A DNA stretch of 27,572 nt, taken from Gammaproteobacteria bacterium UBA2168. GTDB taxonomy: Bacteria; Pseudomonadota; Gammaproteobacteria; Pseudomonadales; Azotimanducaceae. Where the stretch lies: the NCBI GenBank assembly GCA_002327525.1, contig DCWG01000103.1:1348-28919 (forward strand). Reading direction: 5' to 3'. The position numbers and the translations under genes are program-made. This document shows, piece after piece, positions 11,524 to 19,741 of the stretch (the stretch's first letter is position 1; each line of letters opens with the position of its first letter). The notes beneath the pieces are model-generated. The model saw only the letters and a list, made by a program, of their open reading frames with translations. It was not told where the DNA came from and searched no databases.

Positions 11524-12690
11524 TTACTCGTCCCCCATCAGCGCCCGGGTAATCGGCAGGCGGGCGGCCCTGACCGCGGGAAACAGCCCGCCTATCATGC
11601 CGAGCACGAGAGCCCAGCTGATGCCAACTTGCATGAGCGCGGGTGTGACCGCGAAATCGAATACCACCTGGGAAAAGGAGGCATTGTTCAGCGTGGATGC
11701 CGTGTAGCCGTCGAAAGCGACGTAAGTCAGAGCCCCTCCGATCACACCTCCCATCAAAGCGAGCGTGAGAGATTCGATCATCACGGAAACCACGATCGGC
11801 ATGCTGCCGAAACCGAGAGCGCGCAAGGTGGCAATCTCCACGGTGCGGGTGCTGACGGCGGTGTACATCGTGTTCAGCGCGGCAAACACGGCTCCGATCG
11901 CCATGATGAAGGCGACGGAGTAGCCAAAGGTATTGATCAGTGCAGCCCGCTCCTGAGACTGGGCCTTGTAGAAACCGGATTCCGTTTGCAGCGTCAGGTC
12001 GAGACGCGGATCCGCCTTGATCTGTTCATCGAGCGCTTCCGCCAGTCCGGGATCGTCGAGTAGCACGCGCATCGACGTCAGGCTGCCGCCGCGGCGAAAA
12101 GCCGCCTGGGCAATGGGGAGATCTGTCCATACCTCGGACTCGTACGCACTGCCGCCGGATTTAAACATCCCCACCACGGTCCATTCGCTGTCGCGAAAGT
12201 TGATCCGATTTCCCACCTCCAGACCCACGAACATCGCCATGGCCTTACTGCCGGCGATCAACTCTCCGCGCCCGGGTTCGAACATTCGCCCTGCCACGAT
12301 CTCCACTTCCGGACGCACCTCGAAGGCGGATTGCTCGACACCCCGAATGACGACGTTTGCAGATGTGTTGGTGCCCTTTTTCGGGATGTCCGCGACAACG
12401 TACAGCTCACCGCTGACCGCACCGAGGCCCTCGAGCTGAGAGACGATGTTGTAGTCATCAATCCCCATACCGCTCTGCATTTCGCCGGTGCCGCCATCCC
12501 TCAATATCAGGGCCCGGTTGGGATCGCTGGTATTTTCCAGCGCGCTCGAGAAACCGGTTGCCATGGACAGCAAACCCGTCAACACCGCCACGACACCGGC
12601 GATTCCGACGATGATGACCGCGGAGGAACCCAGACGTGAAGGGACGTTGCACAGGTTCATCCACGTGACTTCCCGGATCTGATCCAGCAT
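11524..12690 (-). CDS. ABC transporter permease, FtsX/MacB type (second of pair)
   Basis: 388-residue inner-membrane protein with the FtsX-like permease layout: one N-terminal helix (about 20-45, SSAVIIVGIAGVVAVLTGLL), a large periplasmic MacB_PCD-like domain (about 50-255), then three helices in the C-terminal third. The conserved cytoplasmic loop VEIATLRALGFGSMPIVVSV between the first two C-terminal helices is the segment that contacts the ATPase in this family. The ATG at 12690 follows the stop of the upstream permease by one base (TAACATG) and has GAGGGAG as ribosome site, so the two are co-translated. The substrate is unknown; relatives move lipoproteins, antibiotics or peptides. No partner ATPase or membrane-fusion protein is in the window. 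Confidence 0.88.
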   Translation of the reverse strand: MLDQIREVTWMNLCNVPSRLGSSAVIIVGIAGVVAVLTGLLSMATGFSSALENTSDPNRALILRDGGTGEMQSGMGIDDYNIVSQLEGLGAVSGELYVVADIPKKGTNTSANVVIRGVEQSAFEVRPEVEIVAGRMFEPGRGELIAGSKAMAMFVGLEVGNRINFRDSEWTVVGMFKSGGSAYESEVWTDLPIAQAAFRRGGSLTSMRVLLDDPGLAEALDEQIKADPRLDLTLQTESGFYKAQSQERAALINTFGYSVAFIMAIGAVFAALNTMYTAVSTRTVEIATLRALGFGSMPIVVSVMIESLTLALMGGVIGGALTYVAFDGYTASTLNNASFSQVVFDFAVTPALMQVGISWALVLGMIGGLFPAVRAARLPITRALMGDE

Positions 12691-12691
12691 G

Positions 12692-13840
12692 TTAGCACTC
12701 CCTCAGTGCGTCCGTGATACCGAGCCGGCTGGCCCGTAGTGCCGGGAAGCTGCCGATCGCCAGGCCGATCAGTAGAGACATACCCACCGCCAGGGTCAGC
12801 GTTTGCCTCGAATACTCGAAGACACCGATGAAGCTCTCGAGTGTGGGTCCGACGATCGATAGCAGTGCATAGGCTGCACCGATACCCAGCGCGCTGCCCA
12901 CCACGCAGAGCAGCACCGCCTCGCCGAGCACCAGCAGTGATACTCTGGCATCTGAAAATCCCAGGGTTTTCATGGCTGCAAGTTCAGGAATGCGTTCCCG
13001 CAACGCCTGGGTCATGGTATTGGCCGTCAGCAGCACGATGGTGAAGAAAACCGCACTCATGATGACGGTGGTGATGAAGCCCATGTCGCCGAGCTGATTG
13101 GCAAACTGGCGGCCGAATTCGTTTTCCGTTGCGGTGCGCGTGGGATCCATGGAGTTCTCGAACAGCGTGTCGATGGCCGTGGCTATTTCGGCTGCCTGGT
13201 CCAGATTGGACAGGCGCACGGTCCACCAGCCGATTCGATCCCGTCCATGGGGGGCAACTGACTCGTCGAAGTACTCGCGGCTGAACAGCATCTGTGGCTG
13301 GTCCCCGTCCTCGACGGTGAACGTACCCACCAGCTCGAATTCCCACAATCGGGTACCGTCCAGCATGGGAAAAATGTCTGCCTGGATAGGGATGATGTCG
13401 CCCACTCTCCACTCGTAGCGATCCGCCAGGCTCTGTGAGACCACCGCGCCGCGGCGTATCCGCACGAACGCATCGAGCTGATCGGGCGCGATCAACAGTT
13501 CGCGAAACATCTCGAAGTAGGCAGAAGGTTCTACGGGAAACTTCGCAAAGAAGTTCTGTGGTTCCTGATAGAACCCGCCGAACCAGGTCTGGTGGGTAAC
13601 GGCTTCGACACCCTCCACGCTGAGGATCCGGCTGGCCTGGCTGATCGGCAGGATGTCGATGATGGAATACCTCGGGTATACCACCAGCCGGTCGGCGCCC
13701 GCTACCGTAACACCGCCGCTGAACGCCCCGGCGACGGCGCGGAGCAGCATGAACAGCAGAAATGCGACTGACAACGACAATAGTGTGAGCAGTGTGCGCG
13801 TTCGCTTCCTGAAGAGGTTTGCCCATATCAGACTCAACAT
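12692..13840 (-). CDS. ABC transporter permease, FtsX/MacB type (first of pair)
   Basis: About 382 residues from ATG 13840 (AGGA five bases upstream); the overlapping ATG at 13846 is nearly equivalent. The N-terminus, MLSLIWANLFRKRTRTLLTL, is typical of MacB-type permeases, with the first helix immediately after. A periplasmic domain follows (about 45-255), then three C-terminal helices with the loop RIPELAAMKTLGFSDARVS and a final LRASRLGITDALREC. It probably forms a heterodimer with the next gene product. An open frame continues upstream to 13933, but those residues resemble nothing in the family. The gene begins this two-gene unit; the 600 bp ahead of it hold no ATPase. Confidence 0.87.
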   Translation of the reverse strand: MLSLIWANLFRKRTRTLLTLLSLSVAFLLFMLLRAVAGAFSGGVTVAGADRLVVYPRYSIIDILPISQASRILSVEGVEAVTHQTWFGGFYQEPQNFFAKFPVEPSAYFEMFRELLIAPDQLDAFVRIRRGAVVSQSLADRYEWRVGDIIPIQADIFPMLDGTRLWEFELVGTFTVEDGDQPQMLFSREYFDESVAPHGRDRIGWWTVRLSNLDQAAEIATAIDTLFENSMDPTRTATENEFGRQFANQLGDMGFITTVIMSAVFFTIVLLTANTMTQALRERIPELAAMKTLGFSDARVSLLVLGEAVLLCVVGSALGIGAAYALLSIVGPTLESFIGVFEYSRQTLTLAVGMSLLIGLAIGSFPALRASRLGITDALREC

Positions 13841-14441
13841 GCTCATCCTGCTCTGTTGCTCCCGGGGCGTACCTGTTTTACGACGGCTGCACTGTGGCAG
13901 CAGATGCGGGTTTGCGCGTGAGGTTGCGACCAAACGGCACAGGTGTGCTCAAAAAGGGGAGGTGGGGGTTTCGAATGGGGCGTGGGACGCGGGTGGACAC
14001 GCCGCTGCTCGTAAGCGGGTGATCGCCGCGCTCGGCTGCGTATCAGCTGAAAGTAGGGTACGAATATGATTTCGCTGCGCCGCTGTGGATAAGTCGTTTC
14101 GACTGGCGTCGCACCGCTCTCCTCGCCAGTGGTGTCATGGTGCTTAGATTGACCGGCCTGCTGGTTGCGCCGTCGGTGAACTCGATGATGGTTGCCATGG
14201 CTACCGTGGGCGCTGGAGCGGCGGTGCTGCTTCCCATCAGCCTCACACTGGTCGCCGACATGCGGGACACGGAACCTGTCTACGTACCCTCAATATACTG
14301 GCTGTGCGCTTACAGGGTACAAAACAGTGGATCGACTGCGTTCTGACAGGTGCGAGAACCGGGCAGTTCTCGAGTCGTGGAATTCATCCGGTGATCAGAG
14401 AATAAACGAGGAGAGTGTCGGAGCACCGAGCGCGAAACCGG
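13841..14441. other. Non-coding or decayed stretch between permease operon and argF
   Basis: No intact gene is recognised. A plus-strand frame open from 14023 to 14346 reads AAYQLKVGYEYDFAAPLWI, then a stretch with two hydrophobic runs (RTALLASGVMVLRLTGLLVA and a second around 14190-14260), ending after PSIYWLCAYRVQNSG. The only usual start, ATG 14137, would drop the first part and has no ribosome site. It may be a remnant of a small membrane protein, but I cannot name a family. The stretch also has an isolated DnaA-type 9-mer (TGTGGATAA, 14084-14092) and a long-loop inverted repeat, GTACCCT 14284-14290 with AGGGTAC 14314-14320. Confidence 0.4.
14353..14372 (-). terminator. Inverted repeat downstream of argF, possible terminator
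   Basis: CGAGAAC (14353-14359) and GTTCTCG (14366-14372) give a 7-bp stem with a 6-nt loop about 70 bp beyond the argF stop. There is no T-run after it in the minus direction, so intrinsic termination would be weak. It is the only clear hairpin close to the operon's end. Confidence 0.3.
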
Positions 14442-15341
14442 CTAGGTGAGCAGAAACTCCATCAGCGCCTTCTGGCTGTGCAGGCGATTGCCGGCTTCCT
14501 CCCACACCGCGCTGCGCGGATCGTCCAGAATCGTGTCATTGACTTCCTCGCCCCGGTGCGCGGGCAGGCAATGCATGAACAGTGCATCGTCCTTCGCGTG
14601 GTCGAGCAGTGCCTCGTTCACCTGATAGGGAGCGAACTCCGCCACGCGACGTGCCTGCTCCTCCTCGTGGCCCATGGACGACCACACGTCGGTGACGACG
14701 AGATCCGCGTTTTCCACGGCCTCCCTGGCATCCCCGGCGAGCTGCGCGTTATTGGTGCTCTGGAGAATCCCGGCATCTGGTTCGTAGCCTTCGGGTGTTG
14801 CGATCTTCAGGTCGAAGCCCCATTGGCGCGCTGCGTTGATGTAGGAGTTGCACATGTTGTAGCCGTCACCGACGAACGCGACCGACCGGCCCTCCACGGG
14901 TCCGCGTGCCTCGATGAAGGTCTGCATGTCGGCCAGAAGCTGGCACGGGTGGTACAGGGAGGTCATAGCATTGATCACCGGAATGTCGGCGTTGGCGGCG
15001 AACAGTTCCACATCTTCGTGACTCGCGGTACGGATCATGGCGATGTCGACCATGCCGGACAGCACCTTCGCCATGTCGTCGATGGGTTCGCCGCGGCCGA
15101 TCTGAGTGTCGGCGGTGCCGAGGAAAATGGCGTGGCCGCCGAGTTGCTGCATGCCCGCTTCGAAGGCGACCCTGGTTCGGGTGCTGTTCATTGCCAGTAT
15201 GAGAGCCGCGGTTTTACCGGCGAGCGGCTGGTGCGGCTCACCGGCAAGGTGCTTGCGCTTGAGGTCGCTGGCGCGTGTGATCAGTTGGTTCAGCTCCTCC
15301 TGGGAGCAATCGAGCAGGGTGAGGAAGTTGCGCTTAGCCAT
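14442..15341 (-). CDS. argF: Ornithine carbamoyltransferase
   Basis: Transfers the carbamoyl group from carbamoyl phosphate to ornithine, giving citrulline, in arginine biosynthesis. The product is 299 residues, a normal length. Motifs seen: STRTR (carbamoyl phosphate), DTQIGRGEP, HPCQLLAD, GDGYNMCNSYI, DVWSSMG (the SMG ornithine loop) and FMHCLPAHRGEEV with the catalytic Cys. The residues just before STRTR read LAMN, where the family usually has FEK plus one residue, an unusual change next to the active site. The ATG overlaps the end of argD by eight bases (ATGGCTAA), so translation is coupled. The anabolic form is favoured because the partner is argD and no arcA or arcC is near. Confidence 0.95.
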   Translation of the reverse strand: MAKRNFLTLLDCSQEELNQLITRASDLKRKHLAGEPHQPLAGKTAALILAMNSTRTRVAFEAGMQQLGGHAIFLGTADTQIGRGEPIDDMAKVLSGMVDIAMIRTASHEDVELFAANADIPVINAMTSLYHPCQLLADMQTFIEARGPVEGRSVAFVGDGYNMCNSYINAARQWGFDLKIATPEGYEPDAGILQSTNNAQLAGDAREAVENADLVVTDVWSSMGHEEEQARRVAEFAPYQVNEALLDHAKDDALFMHCLPAHRGEEVNDTILDDPRSAVWEEAGNRLHSQKALMEFLLT

Positions 15342-16515
15342 TGATGAGATCCACTACTTGATCGACGACCTCGTCCGCCTGTTCGTCGCTGAGAATCAGG
15401 GGTGGCAGCAGGCGCAGGATGTTGCCCTGCGTCACATTGATCAGAATTCCGGCGTCGAGTCCCTTGTTGACGAGATCGGAGCAGTCTTGGTTCAGCTCGA
15501 TGGCGATCATCAAGCCCTTGCCGCGGATTTCCTCGATACGATTGTCACCCTTGAGTGCGTTTGCGAGCCGGGACAGCATGCGATCGCCGAGCTCAGCTGC
15601 ACGCTCGGCGAGACCTTCCTCTTCGATGGTTTTCACAACGGCATTCGCGGCCGCGCATACCAGGGGGTTGCCGCCGAACGTACTGGCGTGGTGCCCGGGC
15701 TGGAACAGCGTGGCAGCCTCGCCGCGTGCAAGGCAGGCGCCGATCGGAACGCCGTTACCCAGTCCCTTGGCGGTAGTGAGTACGTCCGGCAGGATGGAGG
15801 TATGCTGGTAGGCGAAGTACTTGCCGGTGCGCGCGTTGCCCGTCTGCACCTCGTCGAGAATCAGCAGCCAGTCGTTCGCATCGCAGATCGCGCGCAGCTT
15901 CTCCAGATAGTCGGTGGCCGGGATGTTGATGCCACCTTCACCCTGAATCGGCTCCACCAGCACGGCCGCGACGTCTGCGTTGTTGGCCGCGATCTGCTCG
16001 ATGGCAGCCACATTGTCGAACGGGGCACGCACGAAACCGGTCAGCAGCGGCTCGAAACCTGCGTGCACTTTGCGGTTGCCGGTGGCGGTGAGGGTCGCCA
16101 TGGTGCGGCCGTGAAAACTACCGTCCGCTGCGATGACGGCGGGCTTGTTGATGCCGCGCTTGTGGCCGTGCAGGCGCGCCAGTTTGATCGCTGCCTCGTT
16201 GGCCTCGGCACCTGAATTGGCAAAAAACACGTTGTCCATGCCGGACAGGCGTACCAGCCGAACGGCCAGTTCGGCCTGCAGCGGTATCTCGTAGAGATTG
16301 GAAGTGTGCAGCAGGGCCGCTGCCTGACTGCTGATGGCCTCGGTCACTGCGGGATGTGCATGTCCGAGACCGCACACGGCCAGCCCCGTGAGCGCATCGA
16401 GATAGCGCTTTCCGTTGGTATCTTCGAGATAGGCGCCGGTACCCTTCGCGAACGCCACCGGCAGGCGGGCGTAAGTGGTCATCAGGCTGTCGGTTTGGCT
16501 CGTCACGGCCGTCAC
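15334..16515 (-). CDS. argD: Acetylornithine aminotransferase
   Basis: PLP enzyme converting N-acetylglutamate 5-semialdehyde to N-acetylornithine; many ArgD proteins also serve in lysine synthesis as succinyl-diaminopimelate aminotransferase. The 393-residue product shows class III aminotransferase hallmarks: GLGHAHPAV, NSGAEANEAAIKLAR, SFHGRT, the PLP aspartate in LLILDEVQTG, and the Schiff-base lysine in TTAKGLGNG (about residue 250 from the GTG at 16515). Three starts are possible: GTG 16515, which sits directly on the AGAGG; GTG 16506, which has better spacing to it; and ATG 16482, where family similarity begins (MTTYARLP). It is the first gene of the argD-argF pair. I see no clear arginine operator upstream. 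Confidence 0.95.
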   Translation of the reverse strand: MTAVTSQTDSLMTTYARLPVAFAKGTGAYLEDTNGKRYLDALTGLAVCGLGHAHPAVTEAISSQAAALLHTSNLYEIPLQAELAVRLVRLSGMDNVFFANSGAEANEAAIKLARLHGHKRGINKPAVIAADGSFHGRTMATLTATGNRKVHAGFEPLLTGFVRAPFDNVAAIEQIAANNADVAAVLVEPIQGEGGINIPATDYLEKLRAICDANDWLLILDEVQTGNARTGKYFAYQHTSILPDVLTTAKGLGNGVPIGACLARGEAATLFQPGHHASTFGGNPLVCAAANAVVKTIEEEGLAERAAELGDRMLSRLANALKGDNRIEEIRGKGLMIAIELNQDCSDLVNKGLDAGILINVTQGNILRLLPPLILSDEQADEVVDQVVDLING

Positions 16516-16589
16516 CCTCTATTGTGGGGAGTCACTGGAGCGAGCCAACGCCGCACATACCGCTCGATCCACGGCTCCCAAAATGACAA

Positions 16590-16609
16590 CAGGCAGCTGT
16601 AGCTGCCTG
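16590..16609 (-). terminator. Perfect hairpin between patB and argD
   Basis: CAGGCAGCT (16590-16598) and AGCTGCCTG (16601-16609) form a 9-bp perfect inverted repeat with GT between. In the minus direction it is followed by TTGTCATTTT. It lies about 110 bp past the end of the upstream lyase gene and about 75 bp before argD, so it could end the former or act in the argD leader. The very tight loop means the top pairs must open. Confidence 0.45.
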
Positions 16610-16721
16610 CGGGAAACGGCAAATCGTACTTTAGCCAACCGGCGAGTTCAACGGGTAAAAAGCGGCAATCCGGTTGTCCGCGCCAGCCGGCGTGCCGCAG
16701 GCACCACGGTCTGCAGGTTGC

Positions 16722-17870
16722 TCATGCGCCGCGCAAGGCACGCTCGAGGCGCTCGAGACCGGTATCCAGCGTGATGCGTGGGCAGGCGAAGTTGAAGCGG
16801 ATGAAGCCCGGCCCCGCAAACTGTTCGCCTATCGAGAGCCCGAGACCGTGGCCCGTGAAGTAGGCTTCTGGGTTTTCCAGTCCGAGATCACGTACATCGA
16901 TCCAGGCGAGATACGTGGCCTCCACGTTGGTCATGCGATTACCGACCACGGTTTTCAGTGCGTCGTGGTTGGCGCGCAGATAGGTACACAGCTCACTGAG
17001 GTAGGGCCCCTCATCCGCGAATGCAGCCTGGGCGGCTGCGTAGGCGAGGGGACTTATACCTCCGACGAGTCCGGCCCGCGCCTGCTGAAAACGCCTGCGC
17101 AAGCCCGCATTGGGTATGACAGCCACCGCACATGAGAGCCCCGGGACGTTGTAACTCTTGCTCGCGGCGTACAGCGACACGGAACGGGGCTCGAGTTCGG
17201 GGACCAGTGCGACGATGGGGGTGTGGCTGCAATGCTCTTCGATCACGATGGAGGAGTGGATCTCATCCGAGCAGATCACGAGGTCGTGTTCCAGGACGAA
17301 GGTGGCCAGTTGTTCGAGCTCGCTCGTCGTGTAAGCACGCCCGGTGGGATTCTGGGGATTGCAGGCGAGCAACAGATTCGTTTCGGGTGTGACCAGCGAA
17401 GCCATACGCTCGAAGTCGATCGCCCAGCGCCCGCCGTCGAGTACCAGGGGGGCGTGTATGGCGGTTTGTCTGGCGGTTTCGGGGACGGACAGAAACGGGT
17501 AGTACACCGGAGTGTTCATGAGAATGGCACCGCCCGGTGTCGCACAGGCCAGCGCGGCTAGGTTGAGTCCCGGCACCACGCCGGGTATCCAGGCGAGCCA
17601 TTGCTCCGGGACCTGCCAGCCGTACTCCCGCCGCAACCAGCCGAGGAAGGCCTCGTCGAGCGCAGGGGGTGTGCGGCTGTAGCCGAGGATGCCGTGGTCG
17701 ACCCGGTCGCGAATCGCGTTCAGGACGAAATCGGGCACCGCGAAATCCATATCGGCAACCCAGAACGGCAGTATGTCGTTCGAATATTTTATCCACTTAG
17801 CAGCGGAAGTACCGTGGCGGTCGATGTAGCGGTCAAAGTCGTATGTGGGCATGGAGCTGTATTTCTGCAT
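16722..17870 (-). CDS. PatB/MalY-type PLP C-S lyase (cystathionine beta-lyase family)
   Basis: Fold-type I PLP enzyme of the MalY/PatB branch, which cleaves cystathionine or other S-substituted cysteines. About 382 residues from ATG 17870 (MQKYSS) or 376 from ATG 17852 (MPTYDFDRYIDRHGT), the latter being where family similarity starts; neither has a strong ribosome site. Visible features: the N-terminal PFWVADMDF typical of MalY/PatB, GVVPGLNLA, NTPVYYPF, CNPQNPTGR, the PLP-contacting DEIHSS and the Schiff-base lysine in ASKSYNVPGL (about K238). It is divergent from grxD with 159 bp between. The exact substrate cannot be told; MalY-like regulatory function is possible but there is no mal gene here. 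Confidence 0.87.
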   Translation of the reverse strand: MQKYSSMPTYDFDRYIDRHGTSAAKWIKYSNDILPFWVADMDFAVPDFVLNAIRDRVDHGILGYSRTPPALDEAFLGWLRREYGWQVPEQWLAWIPGVVPGLNLAALACATPGGAILMNTPVYYPFLSVPETARQTAIHAPLVLDGGRWAIDFERMASLVTPETNLLLACNPQNPTGRAYTTSELEQLATFVLEHDLVICSDEIHSSIVIEEHCSHTPIVALVPELEPRSVSLYAASKSYNVPGLSCAVAVIPNAGLRRRFQQARAGLVGGISPLAYAAAQAAFADEGPYLSELCTYLRANHDALKTVVGNRMTNVEATYLAWIDVRDLGLENPEAYFTGHGLGLSIGEQFAGPGFIRFNFACPRITLDTGLERLERALRGA

Positions 17871-17982
17871 TTGTCGTTTGTTCCAGTCCGTCGGCGCGCT
17901 TCGACGCAACGGTGCCTGATTCTGGGTCGGGACGCCGGGCAATGGTCGCCAGACGAGCGATGCGCGGCTTCGCGCAAGTGAG

Positions 17983-17988
17983 TACAAT
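17983..17988 (+). promoter_or_regulatory. Candidate -10 element for grxD
   Basis: TACAAT matches five of six bases of the -10 consensus and is 41 bp before the grxD start. No convincing -35 sits 16-18 bp upstream, so the call is tentative. Confidence 0.35.
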
Positions 17989-18029
17989 GCTCGCCAATCC
18001 TGCTCGCAGCGTAAAGGTACAGGTGCCTC

Positions 18030-18365
18030 ATGAGTGAAGAAATTGTCGCCACGATCAAGGGTCAGATCGAGAGCAATCCGATCCTGCTCTACATGAAAGG
18101 ATCGCCGCAGGCGCCGCAATGCGGCTTCTCGGCGCAGACCGTGCAGTGTCTGATCGCCTGCGGACAACGCTTTGCGTATGTAGACATCCTCTCCCACCCG
18201 GAAATCCGTGCCACGCTGCCCACCTACGCCAACTGGCCCACATTCCCACAGCTCTACGTCGACGGCGAGCTGATCGGTGGCTGCGATATCGTCACCGAGA
18301 TGTTCGAGGCCGGCGAGCTTGAGCCGCTCATCAAGGAAGCGGCGGACGCGGTCGAGGAAGGCTGA
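18030..18365 (+). CDS. grxD: Monothiol glutaredoxin, CGFS type (Grx4)
   Basis: 111-residue glutaredoxin with the signature PQCGFS at residues 29-34, in which a single active Cys (C31) with glutathione coordinates a [2Fe-2S] cluster. Other family marks are YMKGSPQAPQCGFS, the conserved WPTFPQLYVDGELIGGCDI (TFP and GG-CD glutathione-binding elements) and a C-terminal helix. It serves in iron-sulfur cluster transfer and iron homeostasis, usually with a BolA partner (none here). The ATG has CAGGTG upstream. The MFS gene begins two bases after the stop and uses a ribosome site inside grxD, so they form one transcript. Confidence 0.96.
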   Translation: MSEEIVATIKGQIESNPILLYMKGSPQAPQCGFSAQTVQCLIACGQRFAYVDILSHPEIRATLPTYANWPTFPQLYVDGELIGGCDIVTEMFEAGELEPLIKEAADAVEEG

Positions 18366-18367
18366 CG

Positions 18368-19708
18368 TTGTCCCTGCGCGCGTTAGCGCGCGAGGAAAGA
18401 GGGAGCGGGTCGCTGTACGCCTGGTATGTGGTCATGGTGCTGGTACTGGCACAGACCTGTTCGTTTCTCGACAGGATGATCATGGGTCTGCTGGTCGGGC
18501 CCATCCGCGCCACTTTCGAGATCAGCGACACTCAATACAGCCTGTTGGCCGGGCTCGCATTCTCCATCTTCTATGCCGTGATGGGCTTTCCGCTCGCGCG
18601 GCTGGCGGACAACGGCAACCGACGCAATCTCATCGCTGCCGGTATCGCGCTGTGGAGTGTCATGACGGCGCTGTGCGGGCTGGCCCGCAACTTCTGGTCT
18701 CTGTTCCTCGCGCGCGTAGGTGTCGGCGTCGGCGAGGCCGCCCTCGGTCCCGCCGGTTACTCGATCATCGCAGACTATTTCCCTCGCGCCAGCCTTGGAC
18801 GGGCGTTGAGTGTCTACATGATGGGGGTGACTCTCGGCTCGGGCCTCGCCTACATGATCGGCGGCATCGTCGTGCAATACGTGGAGACCCTCGGTCAGAT
18901 CGAATTGCCGGTACTGGGCACGATGTACGGCTGGCAGTTGACGTTCATTGCCGTGGGTTTACCGGGCCTCCTCATCGCGATGCTGGTGTTCACCATCGCC
19001 GAACCCCTGCGCCGGGGTCGGCTGCGCAGCGATCGAACGCCGGTACCCGAGGTGATTGCCTTCATCTGGCAGCGCCGCCGGGCATATGGTTCACACATAA
19101 CCGGCATCTCGATCTTCGTGATGGTGGTCTATGCACTCAATCTGTGGGGGCCGACCTATCTCATCAGGGTGCTCGACTTTTCTCGCGCACAGGCAGGCTG
19201 GACGTTCGGGCTCATCATGATGATTGCCGGCAGCGCTGGTCTGTTGTTTGCGGGATTCTGGTCGGATCGCCGGGTGGCTCGAGGCCAGCGGGATGCGCAT
19301 GTACGCACCATTCTCTGGAGCATCGTGGCCATGATGCCCTTCGTCGTTCTGCTTGGTTTCGTCACCACCAGGGCCGCTGCGCTACCGGTGCTGGCCGTCG
19401 CCATCTTCTTCTCCGCCTTCCAGGGCGGGTTGGCAGGCGGAACGCTGCAGAGCATGACGCCGAATGAGATGCGCGGGCAGGCGATGGCGCTATACTTATT
19501 TCTGGCCAATCTCATCGGTCTCGGGCTCGGACCGACCGTCGTCGCTCTGATGACGGACTACGTATTCGGCTACGATGCCGCGATCGGCAAGTCTCTGGCG
19601 CTCGCCGGTGCTCTGCTCTGCCCGCTCGGCGGATTGATCCTATGGCGCGGGCTGCGGCACATCGACGCCGTACTGGAGGAGGCCCAACTGCGTTCCGGGC
19701 CCGACTAA
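18368..19708 (+). CDS. MFS transporter, Spinster-like family
   Basis: 446-residue inner-membrane protein with about twelve hydrophobic helices. The N-terminal half shows the MFS A-motif region GFPLARLADNGNRRNLI, and RVGVGVGEAALGPAGYSII with FPRASLGRALS is typical of the Spinster (Spns-like) branch. That branch is commonly annotated as organic anion or sphingolipid-type transporters, but bacterial substrates are mostly unknown. The start is TTG 18368, with GGAAGG inside the end of grxD about 7 bases upstream, so translation is likely coupled to grxD. It converges with the VOC gene, 33 bp away, and no clear terminator is seen in that gap. Confidence 0.88.
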   Translation: MSLRALAREERGSGSLYAWYVVMVLVLAQTCSFLDRMIMGLLVGPIRATFEISDTQYSLLAGLAFSIFYAVMGFPLARLADNGNRRNLIAAGIALWSVMTALCGLARNFWSLFLARVGVGVGEAALGPAGYSIIADYFPRASLGRALSVYMMGVTLGSGLAYMIGGIVVQYVETLGQIELPVLGTMYGWQLTFIAVGLPGLLIAMLVFTIAEPLRRGRLRSDRTPVPEVIAFIWQRRRAYGSHITGISIFVMVVYALNLWGPTYLIRVLDFSRAQAGWTFGLIMMIAGSAGLLFAGFWSDRRVARGQRDAHVRTILWSIVAMMPFVVLLGFVTTRAAALPVLAVAIFFSAFQGGLAGGTLQSMTPNEMRGQAMALYLFLANLIGLGLGPTVVALMTDYVFGYDAAIGKSLALAGALLCPLGGLILWRGLRHIDAVLEEAQLRSGPD

Positions 19709-19741
19709 CGCCAGCGGCCTTGATCTCGGCAGAGTCTCACT

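Noticed and set aside
14084..14092. DnaA-type 9-mer as part of a replication origin
   Set aside because: It is isolated, with no cluster of boxes, no AT-rich unwinding region and no dnaA, dnaN or gidA genes in the window.
17871..18197. In-frame N-terminal extension of the patB/malY gene running antisense through grxD
   Set aside because: The extra residues resemble no part of the family, and the stretch is fully explained by grxD on the plus strand and the divergent promoter area.
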